This document shows positions 1 through 9,670 of a stretch of DNA of 64,000 bases, in pieces. The position numbers and the translations under genes are program-made. The notes beneath the pieces are model-generated. The model saw only the letters and a program-made list of their open reading frames with translations, searched no databases and was not told the origin of the DNA. The stretch spans positions 3,172,978 through 3,236,977 of the forward strand of contig NZ_OU015584.1 in assembly GCF_907165195.1 (NCBI RefSeq). The letters are read 5' to 3'. This DNA is from Parvicella tangerina (lineage in GTDB: Bacteria; Bacteroidota; Bacteroidia; Flavobacteriales_D; Parvicellaceae). How positions within the stretch are numbered: position 1 is the stretch's first letter; every line of letters begins with the position of its first letter.

Positions 1-143
1 TCTCATCCACGATGAAAACTTTTGGAACAGCGCTTAATGATCATTTTGGTGACGTTGAGGAGACAGGGATACTAGTGACAATCGATGATATTTACGAAAG
101 TAAGAAAGAGCGTCACATTAGTACTTATAGCCCTAAAAGTTAA
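1..143 (+). CDS. C-terminal end of an unidentified protein (partial)
   Basis: An open frame enters from the window edge (first full codon at 3) and stops with TAA at 141-143, giving about 46 residues that end in HISTYSPKS. No motif was recognised, so no function is given. The last 11 bases overlap the 3' end of the convergent DinB-like gene. An internal ATG at 12 could in principle start a 43-residue protein, but the tail of a longer gene is more likely. Confidence 0.5.
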   Translation, partial: SSTMKTFGTALNDHFGDVEETGILVTIDDIYESKKERHISTYSPKS

Positions 144-654
144 TCAGATAACGTTCTTTCAACACATTGAGGTGATGTGTATCATGCCCGGATAATACCC
201 AGCCCAAAACCCTTGGTGTGAAACCCACTCCATTTGCCGTTCCTGCATTATCCAATACAGCTTCAGCAAAAGAATCAAACAAAGCAATTGTTGACTCTCT
301 TACTATTACATACTCTCTGATTATATCTTCCCAAGATCTTAAGCTAGCATGATCATTAGAAGCAAACGCATCTTCTTCAAAACCACATAAATTTTGTTGA
401 TCACCACGAGCTATAGACAAAGCCCTGTAACCAAACACTCGCTCCGTATCAATGACATGCTGCACCAACTGCTTGACCGTCCATTTTCCATCGGCATACG
501 CAAATTCAGCTTGTTCTTCAGATACCTTTTGATAAACAACCAAGGCTTCTTCACAAGCATCTTCAAGCGACTCAATTAAAGCACCACCTTTCGCTAAATT
601 TACATAGCCTGCAAAGTATTTGCTTGTATTTAATTCAGTAGGCTTCGTGATCAT
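133..654 (-). CDS. DinB-like (DinB_2 superfamily) protein
   Basis: A 173-residue protein resembling the DinB/YfiT four-helix metalloprotein superfamily. The features seen are [20 protein letters not shown] in the first half and [16 protein letters not shown] at the C-terminus. These supply the three histidines that usually bind a divalent metal in this family. Family members include thiol-dependent S-transferases and proteins of unknown role, so the substrate cannot be named. The start codon overlaps the aspS stop by 4 bases, so the two genes are translationally coupled in one minus-strand operon. Confidence 0.75.
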   Translation of the reverse strand: MITKPTELNTSKYFAGYVNLAKGGALIESLEDACEEALVVYQKVSEEQAEFAYADGKWTVKQLVQHVIDTERVFGYRALSIARGDQQNLCGFEEDAFASNDHASLRSWEDIIREYVIVRESTIALFDSFAEAVLDNAGTANGVGFTPRVLGWVLSGHDTHHLNVLKERYLINF

Positions 655-2423
655 TTGACAGGAGACTCCATATTTACTCTCAAACTCAACTCTTTCAGCT
701 GTGTCTCATCAATAACAGCAGGAGCATCAATCATCACATCTCTACCACTGTTATTCTTTGGAAACGCAATAAAGTCTCTTATACTGTCTTGCCCACCAAA
801 CAAAGAACACAATCGATCGAAACCAAATGCGATTCCACCATGCGGAGGCGCACCATATTCGAAGGCATTCATTAAGAAACCGAACTGCGCCTTCGCCTCT
901 TCTTTTGTAAATCCTAACAAGTCAAACATTCTTGACTGGATGCTCGAATCATGAATCCTGATTGACCCACCACCAACTTCAACACCATTGATCGCCAAAT
1001 CATAAGCATTTGCCCTAACTTCTCCAGGAGCCGATTCCAACTTATCGAAATCTTCTTTCTTAGGTGAGGTAAACGGATGGTGCATAGCATGATACCTTTT
1101 TGTTTCTTCATCCCACTCCAACAATGGAAAATCAAGGACCCACAAAGGCTTAAACACATTCGGATCTCTTAACCCCAACTCATCTCCCATGTGCAAACGC
1201 AGTTCATTCATCATCTTTCTGGTTTTATCCAAACCTCCGCTTAACACCAAGATCAAATCTCCAGTTTTTGCACCAGCAAATTCTGCCCACGCTGCCAAGT
1301 CTTCTTGAGAATAGAACTTATCCACGGAAGACTTGAATGTACCATCTGTATTGCACTTGACGTACACCATTCCCTTCGCTCCTATTTGCGGACGTTTCAC
1401 CCAATCGGTTAGCGCATCCAGTTGCTTTCTTGAATACTCCGCACAACCTGGAACTGCAATCGCAATCACCGCTTCACACGAATCAAACACCTGAAAACCT
1501 TTATTCTGAGCCAAGTGAGAAATATTCTTCAACTCCATCCCAAAACGAATATCCGGCTTATCCGAACCATACCTTTCCATCGCTTCTGCGTAATCCATTC
1601 TGGGGAAATCACCTTCAAACTCAACGTCTTTTAATGACTTGAACAAATGCTTCACCAAGCCTTCAAAAGTCATCAAAACATCCTCTTGCTCCACAAATGC
1701 CATTTCGCAGTCTATCTGTGTAAACTCAGGTTGACGGTCTGCACGAAGATCCTCATCACGGAAACATTTAACAATTTGAAAATAACGATCGTAACCACTC
1801 ACCATCAACAACTGCTTGAACGTTTGTGGCGATTGTGGCAATGCATAAAATTCGCCTGGATTCATTCTACTCGGCACCACAAAATCTCTTGCTCCTTCAG
1901 GAGTTGATTTGATCAGATAAGGTGTCTCCACCTCAATAAAAGCTTGATCACTTAAGAACTTCCTAGTCTCTAACCCCATCTGATGGCGCAAAAGTAAGTT
2001 CTTTTTTAAAGGATTCCTTCTCAGGTCCAAGAAGCGATATTGCATTCTTAATTCGTCTCCTCCGTCTGTTTCATCCTCAATGGTAAAGGGCGGCAGCTTT
2101 GCTTCTTTCAAGACCGTCAATTCATCCACCACGATCTCGATTTCACCTGTAGGAATATTCTTATTTTTTGAACTTCTTTCGGCTACTTTTCCTTTGGCCT
2201 GAACTACAAACTCACGCCCCAAAGTTCTAGCTTTCTTACACAATACCTCATTGGACTCCATGTTGAATGCTAACTGGGTAACTCCGTATCGGTCTCTGAC
2301 ATCTACAAACGTTAAACCTCCTAAGTCTCTGGATTTTTGGACCCAACCAACCAATGACACTTCCTCTCCAACATGAGTCATTCTTAACTCACCATTATTG
2401 TGCGATCTGTAACCTGTTTTCAC
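651..2423 (-). CDS. aspS: aspartyl-tRNA synthetase
   Basis: A 590-residue class II synthetase that charges tRNA-Asp in the cytoplasm. The N-terminal OB-fold anticodon-binding domain (about residues 1-110, with [20 protein letters not shown]) is followed by the catalytic core. Motif 2 is [18 protein letters not shown] and motif 3 is [10 protein letters not shown]. The insertion between them (about 290-410) is the bacterial GAD domain, and the length fits the bacterial type. Whether it discriminates Asp from Asn tRNA cannot be judged here. A TACCTTTG box lies about 20 bases upstream of the start, and the DinB-like gene overlaps the 3' end. Confidence 0.97.
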   Translation of the reverse strand: MKTGYRSHNNGELRMTHVGEEVSLVGWVQKSRDLGGLTFVDVRDRYGVTQLAFNMESNEVLCKKARTLGREFVVQAKGKVAERSSKNKNIPTGEIEIVVDELTVLKEAKLPPFTIEDETDGGDELRMQYRFLDLRRNPLKKNLLLRHQMGLETRKFLSDQAFIEVETPYLIKSTPEGARDFVVPSRMNPGEFYALPQSPQTFKQLLMVSGYDRYFQIVKCFRDEDLRADRQPEFTQIDCEMAFVEQEDVLMTFEGLVKHLFKSLKDVEFEGDFPRMDYAEAMERYGSDKPDIRFGMELKNISHLAQNKGFQVFDSCEAVIAIAVPGCAEYSRKQLDALTDWVKRPQIGAKGMVYVKCNTDGTFKSSVDKFYSQEDLAAWAEFAGAKTGDLILVLSGGLDKTRKMMNELRLHMGDELGLRDPNVFKPLWVLDFPLLEWDEETKRYHAMHHPFTSPKKEDFDKLESAPGEVRANAYDLAINGVEVGGGSIRIHDSSIQSRMFDLLGFTKEEAKAQFGFLMNAFEYGAPPHGGIAFGFDRLCSLFGGQDSIRDFIAFPKNNSGRDVMIDAPAVIDETQLKELSLRVNMESPVK

Positions 2424-2442
2424 TTCTTAAAAATTTTGATTG

Positions 2443-2450
2443 CAAAGGTA
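2443..2450 (-). promoter_or_regulatory. putative aspS promoter -7 box
   Basis: Reads TACCTTTG on the minus strand, a full match to the Bacteroidota TAnnTTTG -7 consensus, about 20 bases upstream of the aspS start. No clear -33 box was seen. Confidence 0.5.
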
Positions 2451-2562
2451 GTATTTTAAGGGAATTAGATGATATTTCGAACACATTGTTTGGAGTATAG
2501 AATTCTTCAAAGCCCATGAACATTGCACCATCAATTAATCATGCTTTACAAACAAGAAAAGA

Positions 2563-3234
2563 CTAACCTCCCCACTCCATCTCTGCCGCTTCAACCACCC
2601 ATCCTTCATCTGATTTCGCCATCTTGTATAAGGTTCCAGAGCCACAATAAAGGCCACAATATTGATTCAAAAGAAAAATAACTTTTGTCCTATCTCTGTT
2701 AAAGATCATTTTTGAGAAGCTTAACAAACTATTAAAATCATCGCGTTTAGCAAGGTCCTGCAATGAATCCTGATCTTTAGCATAGGCATTCTCTGAATCA
2801 ACGATAACAAACCCTTCTTCCCTTATTTTGCTCACGTCAAAAAAATCCGAAGAATCATTAAAGACAACATCTGTAGAATCAAGCAAAAACGTATCATCAA
2901 GGAAACGTTCAACGTGTTGATACTTTATAGGATATTGCTTTCCTTCAACAACAAAGACAAATGTCGTAGTATCCCAACTAGCACGATAACTATCGATCAA
3001 AGAGTCTTTCCGAAACTCATACGCCTCGTCACTCTCATAAGGCCATCTTAACAACGGTGCTGGTGGAGGTTTTGGACTAGACTTATTTGCTTTTTCGATG
3101 ATTGCCTGAACAATTTCAATCTTATCCAAAGAATCAGACTTCACTTCTTGATCAATTGGTTTTGATGTGTTCCTGCTATTATCGCAAGAAAACAACAATA
3201 ACCATATCGCAACGAGCAGAACTATGCGAATCAA
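2563..3234 (-). CDS. hypothetical lipoprotein
   Basis: A 223-residue protein with a lipoprotein signal peptide: a hydrophobic stretch ending LLLFSCDNS puts the lipidated Cys near residue 17. The mature part is acidic and mostly polar, with two CGLYCGS-type cysteines near the C-terminus. No family was recognised. It overlaps the upstream endonuclease gene by 4 bases and is cotranscribed with it, so it could be an envelope partner of that enzyme, but nothing in its sequence shows a nuclease inhibitor or similar role. Confidence 0.7.
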   Translation of the reverse strand: MIRIVLLVAIWLLLFSCDNSRNTSKPIDQEVKSDSLDKIEIVQAIIEKANKSSPKPPPAPLLRWPYESDEAYEFRKDSLIDSYRASWDTTTFVFVVEGKQYPIKYQHVERFLDDTFLLDSTDVVFNDSSDFFDVSKIREEGFVIVDSENAYAKDQDSLQDLAKRDDFNSLLSFSKMIFNRDRTKVIFLLNQYCGLYCGSGTLYKMAKSDEGWVVEAAEMEWGG

Positions 3235-4211
3235 TTCACGACTAGTTTCTTGGTAACACTGCTATCATCAGCAACCATCTTCACAAAATAGACCCCTGTT
3301 GGAAGCGAAGTAGCAACCTCAACCTTTTCGTTCCTGACCACTGGAGTTCTCACCGATTTAACCATCTTGCCCGACAAGTCATAAAACACTATTTCATCTA
3401 TTGAATAAGCTACACCTGTAAAGGAGACGTTTCCAGATACATTAACCGGATTTGGATACATTACAACCCTGTTGAGATCAACCTTCTCTACTTTGTTTGG
3501 CCAACCCCAGGTATCTTCGGCTGGACTTCCTCCCCAAAAGAAGGTTGCCAAATAGGGCTGATCAATAAATGGGTTTCGATTTCCTTGGGCTCCATGAATA
3601 ACATTATTTCGATTCTTTTCAAAATCTGAAACTGGATCATCCACATTCCATTGCAAAAACAAGCTTAATGACCCTACATCCGTCCAGGGCTCATTATACC
3701 TTAAATGAATATACATAATCATTCTTGCCACATCCCCTTTCCACTCATCTCCTGGATACCAACCTCCTGAAACTGCACCATAAGAACCTGAACCTGTCGC
3801 AAAAGCAAGATTCCCTCTATTATTATTGATGACTCCATCACAAGCTCTGAGGTGATGCAAATCCCCAGTGGCAGTAGTTCCAATTAAAGATTGCGGATAA
3901 ACGTGCTCCCTATTCCACACTTCTGGGTTGGAAGTATTTCCACCTCCAATGGTATTGTATTTAGACTCACTTTGTCCGTTGTACATGAGAATAACATTAG
4001 CAGCATTTGCTCCATCCTCGTCAGAGAGTTTAATCCACGGATAAGTATCGCTATAAGAGATGGGGTTGTGCGTATTAGTGATTAACGTTTTTAACTCAGC
4101 CTCAACGGTAGCCGCAGACTGACTAAAGTCAATACCCTGATAGTATACAGGCATCTGTGCCTGAGCAATAACTCCAAATAATATCCCGATGATCACCAAT
4201 AACTTATTCAT
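3231..4211 (-). CDS. secreted endonuclease I family nuclease with T9SS sorting domain
   Basis: A 326-residue protein with three parts. A signal peptide ends near AQAQ (residues 1-19). An endonuclease I domain (about 25-225) carries NREHVYPQS, DLHHLRACD and INNNRGNLAFA, the His/Asn-containing metal-dependent catalytic region of the EndA/Vvn family. A C-terminal sorting domain of about 75 residues begins VVMYPNPV and ends GVYFVKMVADDSSVTKKLVVN minus the last residue or so. That domain is the T9SS type A signal, so the enzyme should cross the outer membrane and degrade extracellular DNA or RNA. It is the first gene of a two-gene operon. Confidence 0.92.
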   Translation of the reverse strand: MNKLLVIIGILFGVIAQAQMPVYYQGIDFSQSAATVEAELKTLITNTHNPISYSDTYPWIKLSDEDGANAANVILMYNGQSESKYNTIGGGNTSNPEVWNREHVYPQSLIGTTATGDLHHLRACDGVINNNRGNLAFATGSGSYGAVSGGWYPGDEWKGDVARMIMYIHLRYNEPWTDVGSLSLFLQWNVDDPVSDFEKNRNNVIHGAQGNRNPFIDQPYLATFFWGGSPAEDTWGWPNKVEKVDLNRVVMYPNPVNVSGNVSFTGVAYSIDEIVFYDLSGKMVKSVRTPVVRNEKVEVATSLPTGVYFVKMVADDSSVTKKLVVN

Positions 4212-4266
4212 ACCCTTCGTTTAAACATTAACCCATCTAAGGTAGCAACTTTAGAGAGCAAACTCC

Positions 4267-4274
4267 TACCTTTG
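4267..4274 (+). promoter_or_regulatory. putative promoter -7 box for the hydrolase operon
   Basis: TACCTTTG, a full TAnnTTTG match, lies 20 bases before the hydrolase start in the divergent intergenic region. A one-mismatch box in the opposite direction (TACCTTAG, 4237-4244) could serve the endonuclease. Confidence 0.5.
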
Positions 4275-4294
4275 GGTAAATTTTAGACCAACAC

Positions 4295-5128
4295 ATGAAA
4301 TATGCGTTTCAACTTCTGATTTTTTTACTCTTATCCGTGCTCTGCTCCTGTCAAGAAAGAGCGGACAATAAAAACGAGATGATTGAAATGATGGGGCAAT
4401 TTGACAGCATCATTGTAGCTCAGGAAAAAGGACCCTCGTTGGAATACCTTTACGAAAACGAAGTGCAACACATCACCTTCCCTTCAAAGGATAGTGTAAC
4501 GATCTTCGCAGACATCTACCAGGGAAAAACAAAACAAGTCAAGCTGCTCCTCTGTCATCAAGCAGGATATTCAAGGGGTGCTTATAAAGAAACGGGCATC
4601 TTGTTGAGCAAATTAGGCTTCAATGCCATGGCAATGGACCAACGTTCTGGGGAGTCCGCTAAGAAAGTGCCTAATCTTACTTATCAAGAAGCCAACCAAA
4701 AAGGACTATCTACGGAGTACATGGACGCCAAACAAGACATCGAAGCAGCTATCGACTACCTCTACGAACACAACGATAATAAACCTATTGTTATTCTCGG
4801 AAGCAGCTACTCCGCATCGTTGTGTTTATTGATCGGAAGTAAAAACCCTAAAGTCAAAGCTATTGCAGCATTCAGCCCTGGGGAATATCTAGAAGGAATC
4901 TCCCTTAAAGATAGTTTAGACAGTATTCAGAAGCCGTTATTCATTACTTCGAGTAAGCTAGAGATTCCTCAAACAACTCAGCTCATTTCTGGAATTGACA
5001 CGACCTATGTCACGCATTTTAAACCATCCGTTGAGGGAGTACATGGAGCCAGAGCCCTTTGGAAAGATACAGAAGGGCACAAAGCTTATTGGAATGCATT
5101 CCTTAAGTTCCTAAAAGAGAATTATTGA
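4295..5128 (+). CDS. alpha/beta hydrolase lipoprotein
   Basis: A 277-residue predicted lipoprotein (LLLSVLCSCQE, lipidated Cys near residue 19). The alpha/beta hydrolase core has LLCHQAGYSRGAYKE with the oxyanion-region His, AMDQRSGES, and the nucleophile elbow GSSYSAS with its Ser. A C-terminal GVHGARALWKD supplies a candidate catalytic His. The overall arrangement resembles dienelactone-hydrolase-like or acyl-esterase enzymes, and the substrate is unknown. Its stop overlaps the TTG start of the following membrane protein, suggesting translational coupling. Confidence 0.8.
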   Translation: MKYAFQLLIFLLLSVLCSCQERADNKNEMIEMMGQFDSIIVAQEKGPSLEYLYENEVQHITFPSKDSVTIFADIYQGKTKQVKLLLCHQAGYSRGAYKETGILLSKLGFNAMAMDQRSGESAKKVPNLTYQEANQKGLSTEYMDAKQDIEAAIDYLYEHNDNKPIVILGSSYSASLCLLIGSKNPKVKAIAAFSPGEYLEGISLKDSLDSIQKPLFITSSKLEIPQTTQLISGIDTTYVTHFKPSVEGVHGARALWKDTEGHKAYWNAFLKFLKENY

Positions 5129-6891
5129 GGCTGAAACGTTTTTTATACCGACCCGAAACGATCGTTTTCATACTTTTATTCCTGATCGTTATCCAATTTA
5201 AATGGCGCAGGGAAAATTGGCGACATTGGGTGCTCTCTACAGACGGAAGAGGTTATTATGCCTACCTCACAGCTGGATTTATTTATCAGGATTTTACCTA
5301 TGAAAGTAACGCCCAAGCTATTGAGAAGCAGCTCGATCATTCGGAGATGTCTCACCATTATATCCTTGAAACAAAGGATGGTAAGAAGTTCAACAAAACC
5401 TTTCCCGGAGTAGCGATCTGCATGGCTCCCTTATTCTTCATTGCCTACTTTTTGTCATTCCTATTAGGATATCCTCTCAACGGATATAGCGATATCTTTC
5501 TATTATCTGTGCAGTTCTCCGCCATTTTTGCTGCAATTGGAGGCTTTTGGTTTATCAAGAAAACGTTGCTTAGAATGGGCGTTAAGCATAAGATTGCGAT
5601 AGCGACCTCATTCTTGGGATTATTTGGCACCAACATCTACTTTTATGCAACTGACCTCCCCAGTATGGGACACATCTACTCATTCTTCGCCATTTCAGCA
5701 TTTCTTTACTACACCTACATCGCTACCCATTCTCAAGCTATCAAAGCTAACTTTCTTGCTACTTTTTTTCTTTGCCTCGTATTTTTGATCAGACCCACCA
5801 ACGTTCTCGTAATTCTGCTCATTCCATTTATTGCGGGATCGAGTAAACAATTTTTAGTATGGTTTAACCATTTATTTAGGAGCAGGAAAGCAATAATTGG
5901 TGTTCTTGGAATAGGACTTGGAATGCTGGGGACACTTCCTTTACTATGGTTAATTCAAACTGGCTCGCCAATTTTATGGTCATATACGGGAGAAGGTTTC
6001 TACTGGAGCCATCCCCTGCCTCACAAAGTTTTATTTAGCTTTCGAAATGGGGCCTTCATATACTCTCCTATCGCTCTAATTGGTCTACTCGGGCTATACT
6101 TGGTTTGGAAAAAGAATCGCTTTGCCGCTTATGTTGGCCTCGTGTATTTTACGTTGAACCTATACATTATTTCAGCATGGTGGACCTTTTACTATGGTGG
6201 TGGCTTTGGTCATCGGGCAATGAGCGAACATTTTGTGTTTATGATTCTTTTGCTAGGTATACTGCTCAATCAGATTCCGAAGATCAAATCAATCCCAACC
6301 TATTTCACCTTAATACCGCTGGGACTTCTCAGCGTTTTTCAGGGCTATCAAATGAACAAGGGAATTTTACCTTATGACTATATCAATTGGGAAATATATA
6401 ACCACCTTTTCTTAAAAACATCGAACGACTACGTTGGTGAGTGCGGTGGTGTTCATGACATCCATCAATTTGGACAAGTCGTCCATACTGACTATAAACG
6501 ACCTGAAAATTATGAGTATGGCAAGGAAATCGTCTTTGGACCCGAAAAGAATTTTGGGGCAGAGCTGAACTATGAACTTCCGTCAGACGACCCGGAAGTG
6601 AATTATTTTCTAGAGTTCCTCTACTCCAAAAAACGTTTGGACAACATTCCATTTAACGAGGTTTATTTAGTATCTGAAGCAAAAGACCAGGAGGGTAATC
6701 TGGTTGAATACCGCACTTACTTTTTATACGATATTAGAAGTGAAGCCTATCAAAAGTTCAAACCACTTTCATTAGAAATCCAACTCAAGAAAAAAGATAT
6801 CGATCACTACAAATTCTATGTTTGGAACAAGGCTGGAAGGGAATTTATTCTTAAGGATATAGAATATAGAATTCATTGGATTAAACCCTAA
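5125..6891 (+). CDS. polytopic membrane protein, GT-C glycosyltransferase-like
   Basis: A 588-residue protein with around ten hydrophobic segments in its first 420 residues, followed by a soluble C-terminal region of about 160 residues. The start is TTG at 5125, overlapping the upstream stop (TTGA), with no nearer ATG. An early luminal segment STDGRGYYAYL with an Asp matches the layout of GT-C enzymes that use polyprenyl-phosphate sugars. The protein is a clear paralogue of the one at 18519-20345: both carry a FxYSP/FVYTP segment, a SAWWTFYYGGGFGHR/TSWTEWWYGAAYSNR segment and a similar tail. Catalytic activity is inferred only. The 3' end overlaps the convergent response regulator by 4 bases. 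Confidence 0.7.
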   Translation: MRLKRFLYRPETIVFILLFLIVIQFKWRRENWRHWVLSTDGRGYYAYLTAGFIYQDFTYESNAQAIEKQLDHSEMSHHYILETKDGKKFNKTFPGVAICMAPLFFIAYFLSFLLGYPLNGYSDIFLLSVQFSAIFAAIGGFWFIKKTLLRMGVKHKIAIATSFLGLFGTNIYFYATDLPSMGHIYSFFAISAFLYYTYIATHSQAIKANFLATFFLCLVFLIRPTNVLVILLIPFIAGSSKQFLVWFNHLFRSRKAIIGVLGIGLGMLGTLPLLWLIQTGSPILWSYTGEGFYWSHPLPHKVLFSFRNGAFIYSPIALIGLLGLYLVWKKNRFAAYVGLVYFTLNLYIISAWWTFYYGGGFGHRAMSEHFVFMILLLGILLNQIPKIKSIPTYFTLIPLGLLSVFQGYQMNKGILPYDYINWEIYNHLFLKTSNDYVGECGGVHDIHQFGQVVHTDYKRPENYEYGKEIVFGPEKNFGAELNYELPSDDPEVNYFLEFLYSKKRLDNIPFNEVYLVSEAKDQEGNLVEYRTYFLYDIRSEAYQKFKPLSLEIQLKKKDIDHYKFYVWNKAGREFILKDIEYRIHWIKP

Positions 6892-7571
6892 TCCTCTAAA
6901 GAAAAGCCAACACCGTGAATGTTTTTAATAGCAATCGACTCATCTGACTTCAGGTACTTTCGAAGCTTTGTGATAAAGACATCCAGACTTCTGCCGTTAA
7001 AGTAGCTATCATCCCCCCAAACCATGTTCAAGATCAATTCTCGCTCCACCACCTTTCCTTTTTGCTCAGTAAGGATTTTTAGAATCTCCGCCTCCTTTTT
7101 GGTCAGCTTCTTTTGTTCTCCATCAATTTCAAGCGTATAATTCTGCACGTTGAATTGGTACTTCCCCAATTGATGTATATCCTTGCTTTTCACCAGACCA
7201 CCCGATCTTTTTAGCAAAGCCTCAATTCTGAGTAACAATTCATCCATAGAAAACGGTTTAGTGATATAATCGTCTGCACCAGCTTTAAACCCCTTTATCT
7301 TATCTTCCGTTTGCGACTTTGCAGTCAAAAAAATAATCGGCATCTCAGGATTCACCTTTCGAACATCTTCAGCTAGGCTAAAGCCATCTTTTTTGGGTAA
7401 CATCACATCAAACAAGCACAACTGGTAAGCCTCTTCATTAAATGCATTCAATCCTTCTTTACCATCTTGACTCAAATGCACCTTATAACCAGCTTGTTTC
7501 AGGTTATCTTGAATTACAAATCCAAGGTTCAAATCATCTTCTACAAGTAGTATTTTGATTTCTTTATCCAT
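6888..7571 (-). CDS. OmpR-family response regulator
   Basis: A 227-residue regulator. The receiver domain (1-120) shows the acidic pair ED at 11-12, phospho-acceptor D55 in CLFDVMLPKKDG, Thr in FLTAKS and Lys in ITKPFS. The winged-helix DNA-binding domain (about 130-227) includes LTKKEAEILKIL and GRSLDVFITKLRKYL. It is encoded 5 bases after the sensor kinase gene and is its obvious partner. The pair resembles the RprY/RprX type common in Bacteroidota, but the specific signal and regulon are unknown. Confidence 0.93.
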   Translation of the reverse strand: MDKEIKILLVEDDLNLGFVIQDNLKQAGYKVHLSQDGKEGLNAFNEEAYQLCLFDVMLPKKDGFSLAEDVRKVNPEMPIIFLTAKSQTEDKIKGFKAGADDYITKPFSMDELLLRIEALLKRSGGLVKSKDIHQLGKYQFNVQNYTLEIDGEQKKLTKKEAEILKILTEQKGKVVERELILNMVWGDDSYFNGRSLDVFITKLRKYLKSDESIAIKNIHGVGFSLED

Positions 7572-7576
7572 ATCGA

Positions 7577-8908
7577 TCAGGTGTTTTGATTTAGTATCAC
7601 TCGAAATGTTGACCCCACTCCAAGTTCACTTTCAACTTCTATCTTTCCTTGATGTGCATTAACAATCTCTTTCACATAATACAACCCCAAACCAAAACCT
7701 TTCACGTCATGCACACTTCCCGTTGGAACGCGATAAAACTTTTCAAATATTTGCTTGGTTTGATCTGGAGACATTCCCTTCCCTTTATCCTCAAACTCAA
7801 TCACTAGGCGTCCATCTTTATTGTACGTTCTGACCTTTATTTCTGGCATACCCTTCGAGTACTTGGTAGCGTTATCCAATAAGTTATGAATAACATTAGA
7901 AAGATGTACTTTATCCCCATAGACCTGGTCACTTTTAGCATCCAATTCCATCTCAATCGAGCCCTGTTTTTGTTTAACTACGAGTTCGAATGACTCCATA
8001 CATTTCTCAATTAATCCATGAATTGCGATAGCTTCTTTTTTCAACTGAATCTTGTCTTTTTCCAATTTAGCCAACTGCAAAACACGCTCAACCTGAGATT
8101 CTAATCTAGCGTTTTCAGCATAAATAATCGATGCATACTGTCTGATTCTATCAAGCTCAGTTGATTCGTCTACCTTTCTAAGAACATCACTACTCAATGC
8201 AATCGTGCTGATAGGTGTCTTTAATTCATGCGTCATATTATTGATAAAATCTGTCTTCACCTCCGAAAGTCTCTTTTGTTTCAGAATCGTAAATATAGAC
8301 ACTGCGAACACCAATAAAATAACACCAATCAAAAGCGTTGACCAGATTAAGCCGCTTGACAGTTGATCCTTCTCATCAATCACCACATCTACCCTATCTG
8401 GAAAATAAACACCAAAGTAGTGCCCATCATGATTCCACTTTTGCTGAGGAGCAGAAGACTCTTTAGATACTACCTCACCTTCACTCAAGTCTACATATTT
8501 GTCAAAAATAATACTATCCGTGAAGCAGTCATAAATACCATATTCAAAAGGCTCTGTAATATTATATTGCGCAAACTTCTCAACCAACAAGTTCTGTAAC
8601 ACTGTTGGGTTTAGCGTATCGTAAAAACTAACCACAAAGTAATTCTCAGTAATCTGCTGAACAGGCTCTAAGTACAATCCTGAAGCCTCCGTATTCAAAG
8701 AGATCAGTTCATCCCTTACACCTACTAACGCCAGTGTTACCTGATTATCGAACTGCGACCGCTCCATTTCAGCATTCTTTTTCTGAATAGAAATCGTCTT
8801 TTCTTGAATATCTACAGAGGATTCCACCCAGAAATACTGGTTCACAACCATAGCTAATACCGCCAGGATGGAAAAAAAGATGATTAAACGGATATTCTTT
8901 GCTTTCAT
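7577..8908 (-). CDS. sensor histidine kinase
   Basis: A 443-residue membrane kinase. TM1 is at about residues 8-27, a periplasmic sensor region of about 160 residues follows, and TM2 (LIWSTLLIGVILLVFAVSIF) is near 190-210. Next come the dimerisation domain with the phospho-accepting His in MTHELKTPIS and an HATPase domain with the N box HNLLDNATKYS, G1 DKGKGM and G2 GFGLGLYYVKEI. All catalytic boxes are intact. The periplasmic domain matched no family I know. A TATTTTCG box on the minus strand (8928-8935) is a plausible promoter for this kinase-regulator operon. Confidence 0.93.
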   Translation of the reverse strand: MKAKNIRLIIFFSILAVLAMVVNQYFWVESSVDIQEKTISIQKKNAEMERSQFDNQVTLALVGVRDELISLNTEASGLYLEPVQQITENYFVVSFYDTLNPTVLQNLLVEKFAQYNITEPFEYGIYDCFTDSIIFDKYVDLSEGEVVSKESSAPQQKWNHDGHYFGVYFPDRVDVVIDEKDQLSSGLIWSTLLIGVILLVFAVSIFTILKQKRLSEVKTDFINNMTHELKTPISTIALSSDVLRKVDESTELDRIRQYASIIYAENARLESQVERVLQLAKLEKDKIQLKKEAIAIHGLIEKCMESFELVVKQKQGSIEMELDAKSDQVYGDKVHLSNVIHNLLDNATKYSKGMPEIKVRTYNKDGRLVIEFEDKGKGMSPDQTKQIFEKFYRVPTGSVHDVKGFGLGLYYVKEIVNAHQGKIEVESELGVGSTFRVILNQNT

Positions 8909-9017
8909 AGAAAGAGTTAGACAACATCGAAAATAAACAATTTGCTGATAAGCCTTTCACAAATAACAATTGATTAACAAATTGTAAACGAGCTTGGCTA
9001 CAGAACAAAGAATTTTC

Positions 9018-9025
9018 TAAATTTG
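9018..9025 (+). promoter_or_regulatory. putative promoter for the small Cys-rich protein
   Basis: TAAATTTG is a full -7 match, with a TTG at 8995-8997 spaced 20 bases upstream as the -33 element. The gene starts 20 bases downstream. Confidence 0.6.
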
Positions 9026-9045
9026 ATTCAGAAAATAATAAAAGC

Positions 9046-9273
9046 ATGAAAAAATTAGGATTACTATCAGGACTTATGTTAGCAGCAACGTTAACAATGT
9101 CTGCTCAAACAACTTCTGCAACAACTGAAACCAAAGAGACGAAAGTTGAGAAAAAATCATGTTGTAAAAAAGGAGAAGCACAAGGAAAGAAATGTTGTGC
9201 AAAGAAAAAATCATGTCATAAGTCCACGGCTAAAAAAGAAGAGGAGACTTCACAACCGGCTGAAAAGAAATAA
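9046..9273 (+). CDS. small secreted Cys/Lys-rich protein
   Basis: A 75-residue protein. The signal peptide (about 1-20, ending MSAQ) is followed by a mature chain of roughly 55 residues that is almost wholly Lys, Glu, Thr and Cys. The five cysteines and one His are arranged CC-x9-CC-x5-CH in residues about 38-58. The clustered cysteines suggest metal binding or disulfide cross-linking in the periplasm or outside the cell, but no family was recognised. It has its own promoter and a strong terminator, and it diverges from the two-component operon, so control by that system is possible. Confidence 0.75.
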   Translation: MKKLGLLSGLMLAATLTMSAQTTSATTETKETKVEKKSCCKKGEAQGKKCCAKKKSCHKSTAKKEEETSQPAEKK

Positions 9274-9296
9274 CTGGCTTGATTATAGAAGAATTA

Positions 9297-9326
9297 AAGG
9301 TTTGCCACTTCAGGCAGACCTTTTTT
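9297..9326 (+). terminator. intrinsic terminator of the Cys-rich gene
   Basis: A 10-bp stem (9297-9306 with 9313-9322, one G-U pair) with a 6-base loop, followed by six T to 9326. It overlaps the gldC stop region and may also act on the opposite strand. Confidence 0.8.
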
Positions 9327-9666
9327 ATTGATCAAATTTTCCTGTTTTAGGAATTACGCCCATTTTCTCCCCAAAAAAATCTGCAAAATCTCTCAAGGCA
9401 TCCGCCATTCCATCCTCATCTGTACTTCTTTGAAGAGTATCTGCCATTGAAACGAACGTTTGAAAGAAAAACTTCTTCATCTCATCAATTGACATTTCTT
9501 TGGTCCACAAATCGATCTTCATGGTGTTTGCTTCATCTTTATCCCAAATGGACAACAAGAAAGCTTTCGCATCTTTAAAGTCTTCTTCGCTTCCAGAGGC
9601 TTTCCACTTGATTCCCTCTGGGATTTTATTCTCATCTAATTCAATTCCTAATTTAATCTCTTCCAT
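9325..9666 (-). CDS. gldC: gliding motility protein GldC
   Basis: A 113-residue soluble protein matching GldC of gliding Bacteroidota in length and in the conserved IKLGIELDENKIPEGIKW start and DALRDFADFFGEKMGVIP end. In Flavobacterium johnsoniae GldC stabilises or supports GldB and its loss gives only a partial gliding defect (family knowledge). It has no signal peptide. The gene follows gldB by 4 bases, the conserved gldBC arrangement. Confidence 0.9.
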   Translation of the reverse strand: MEEIKLGIELDENKIPEGIKWKASGSEEDFKDAKAFLLSIWDKDEANTMKIDLWTKEMSIDEMKKFFFQTFVSMADTLQRSTDEDGMADALRDFADFFGEKMGVIPKTGKFDQ

Positions 9667-9670
9667 AATG

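Noticed and set aside
1430-1642. Short open frame antisense to aspS
   Set aside because: Entirely inside a strongly conserved synthetase gene, no supporting features.
9146-9331. Second open frame overlapping the Cys-rich gene
   Set aside because: Frame-shifted shadow with no signal peptide; the upstream frame has a clear signal peptide, promoter and terminator.
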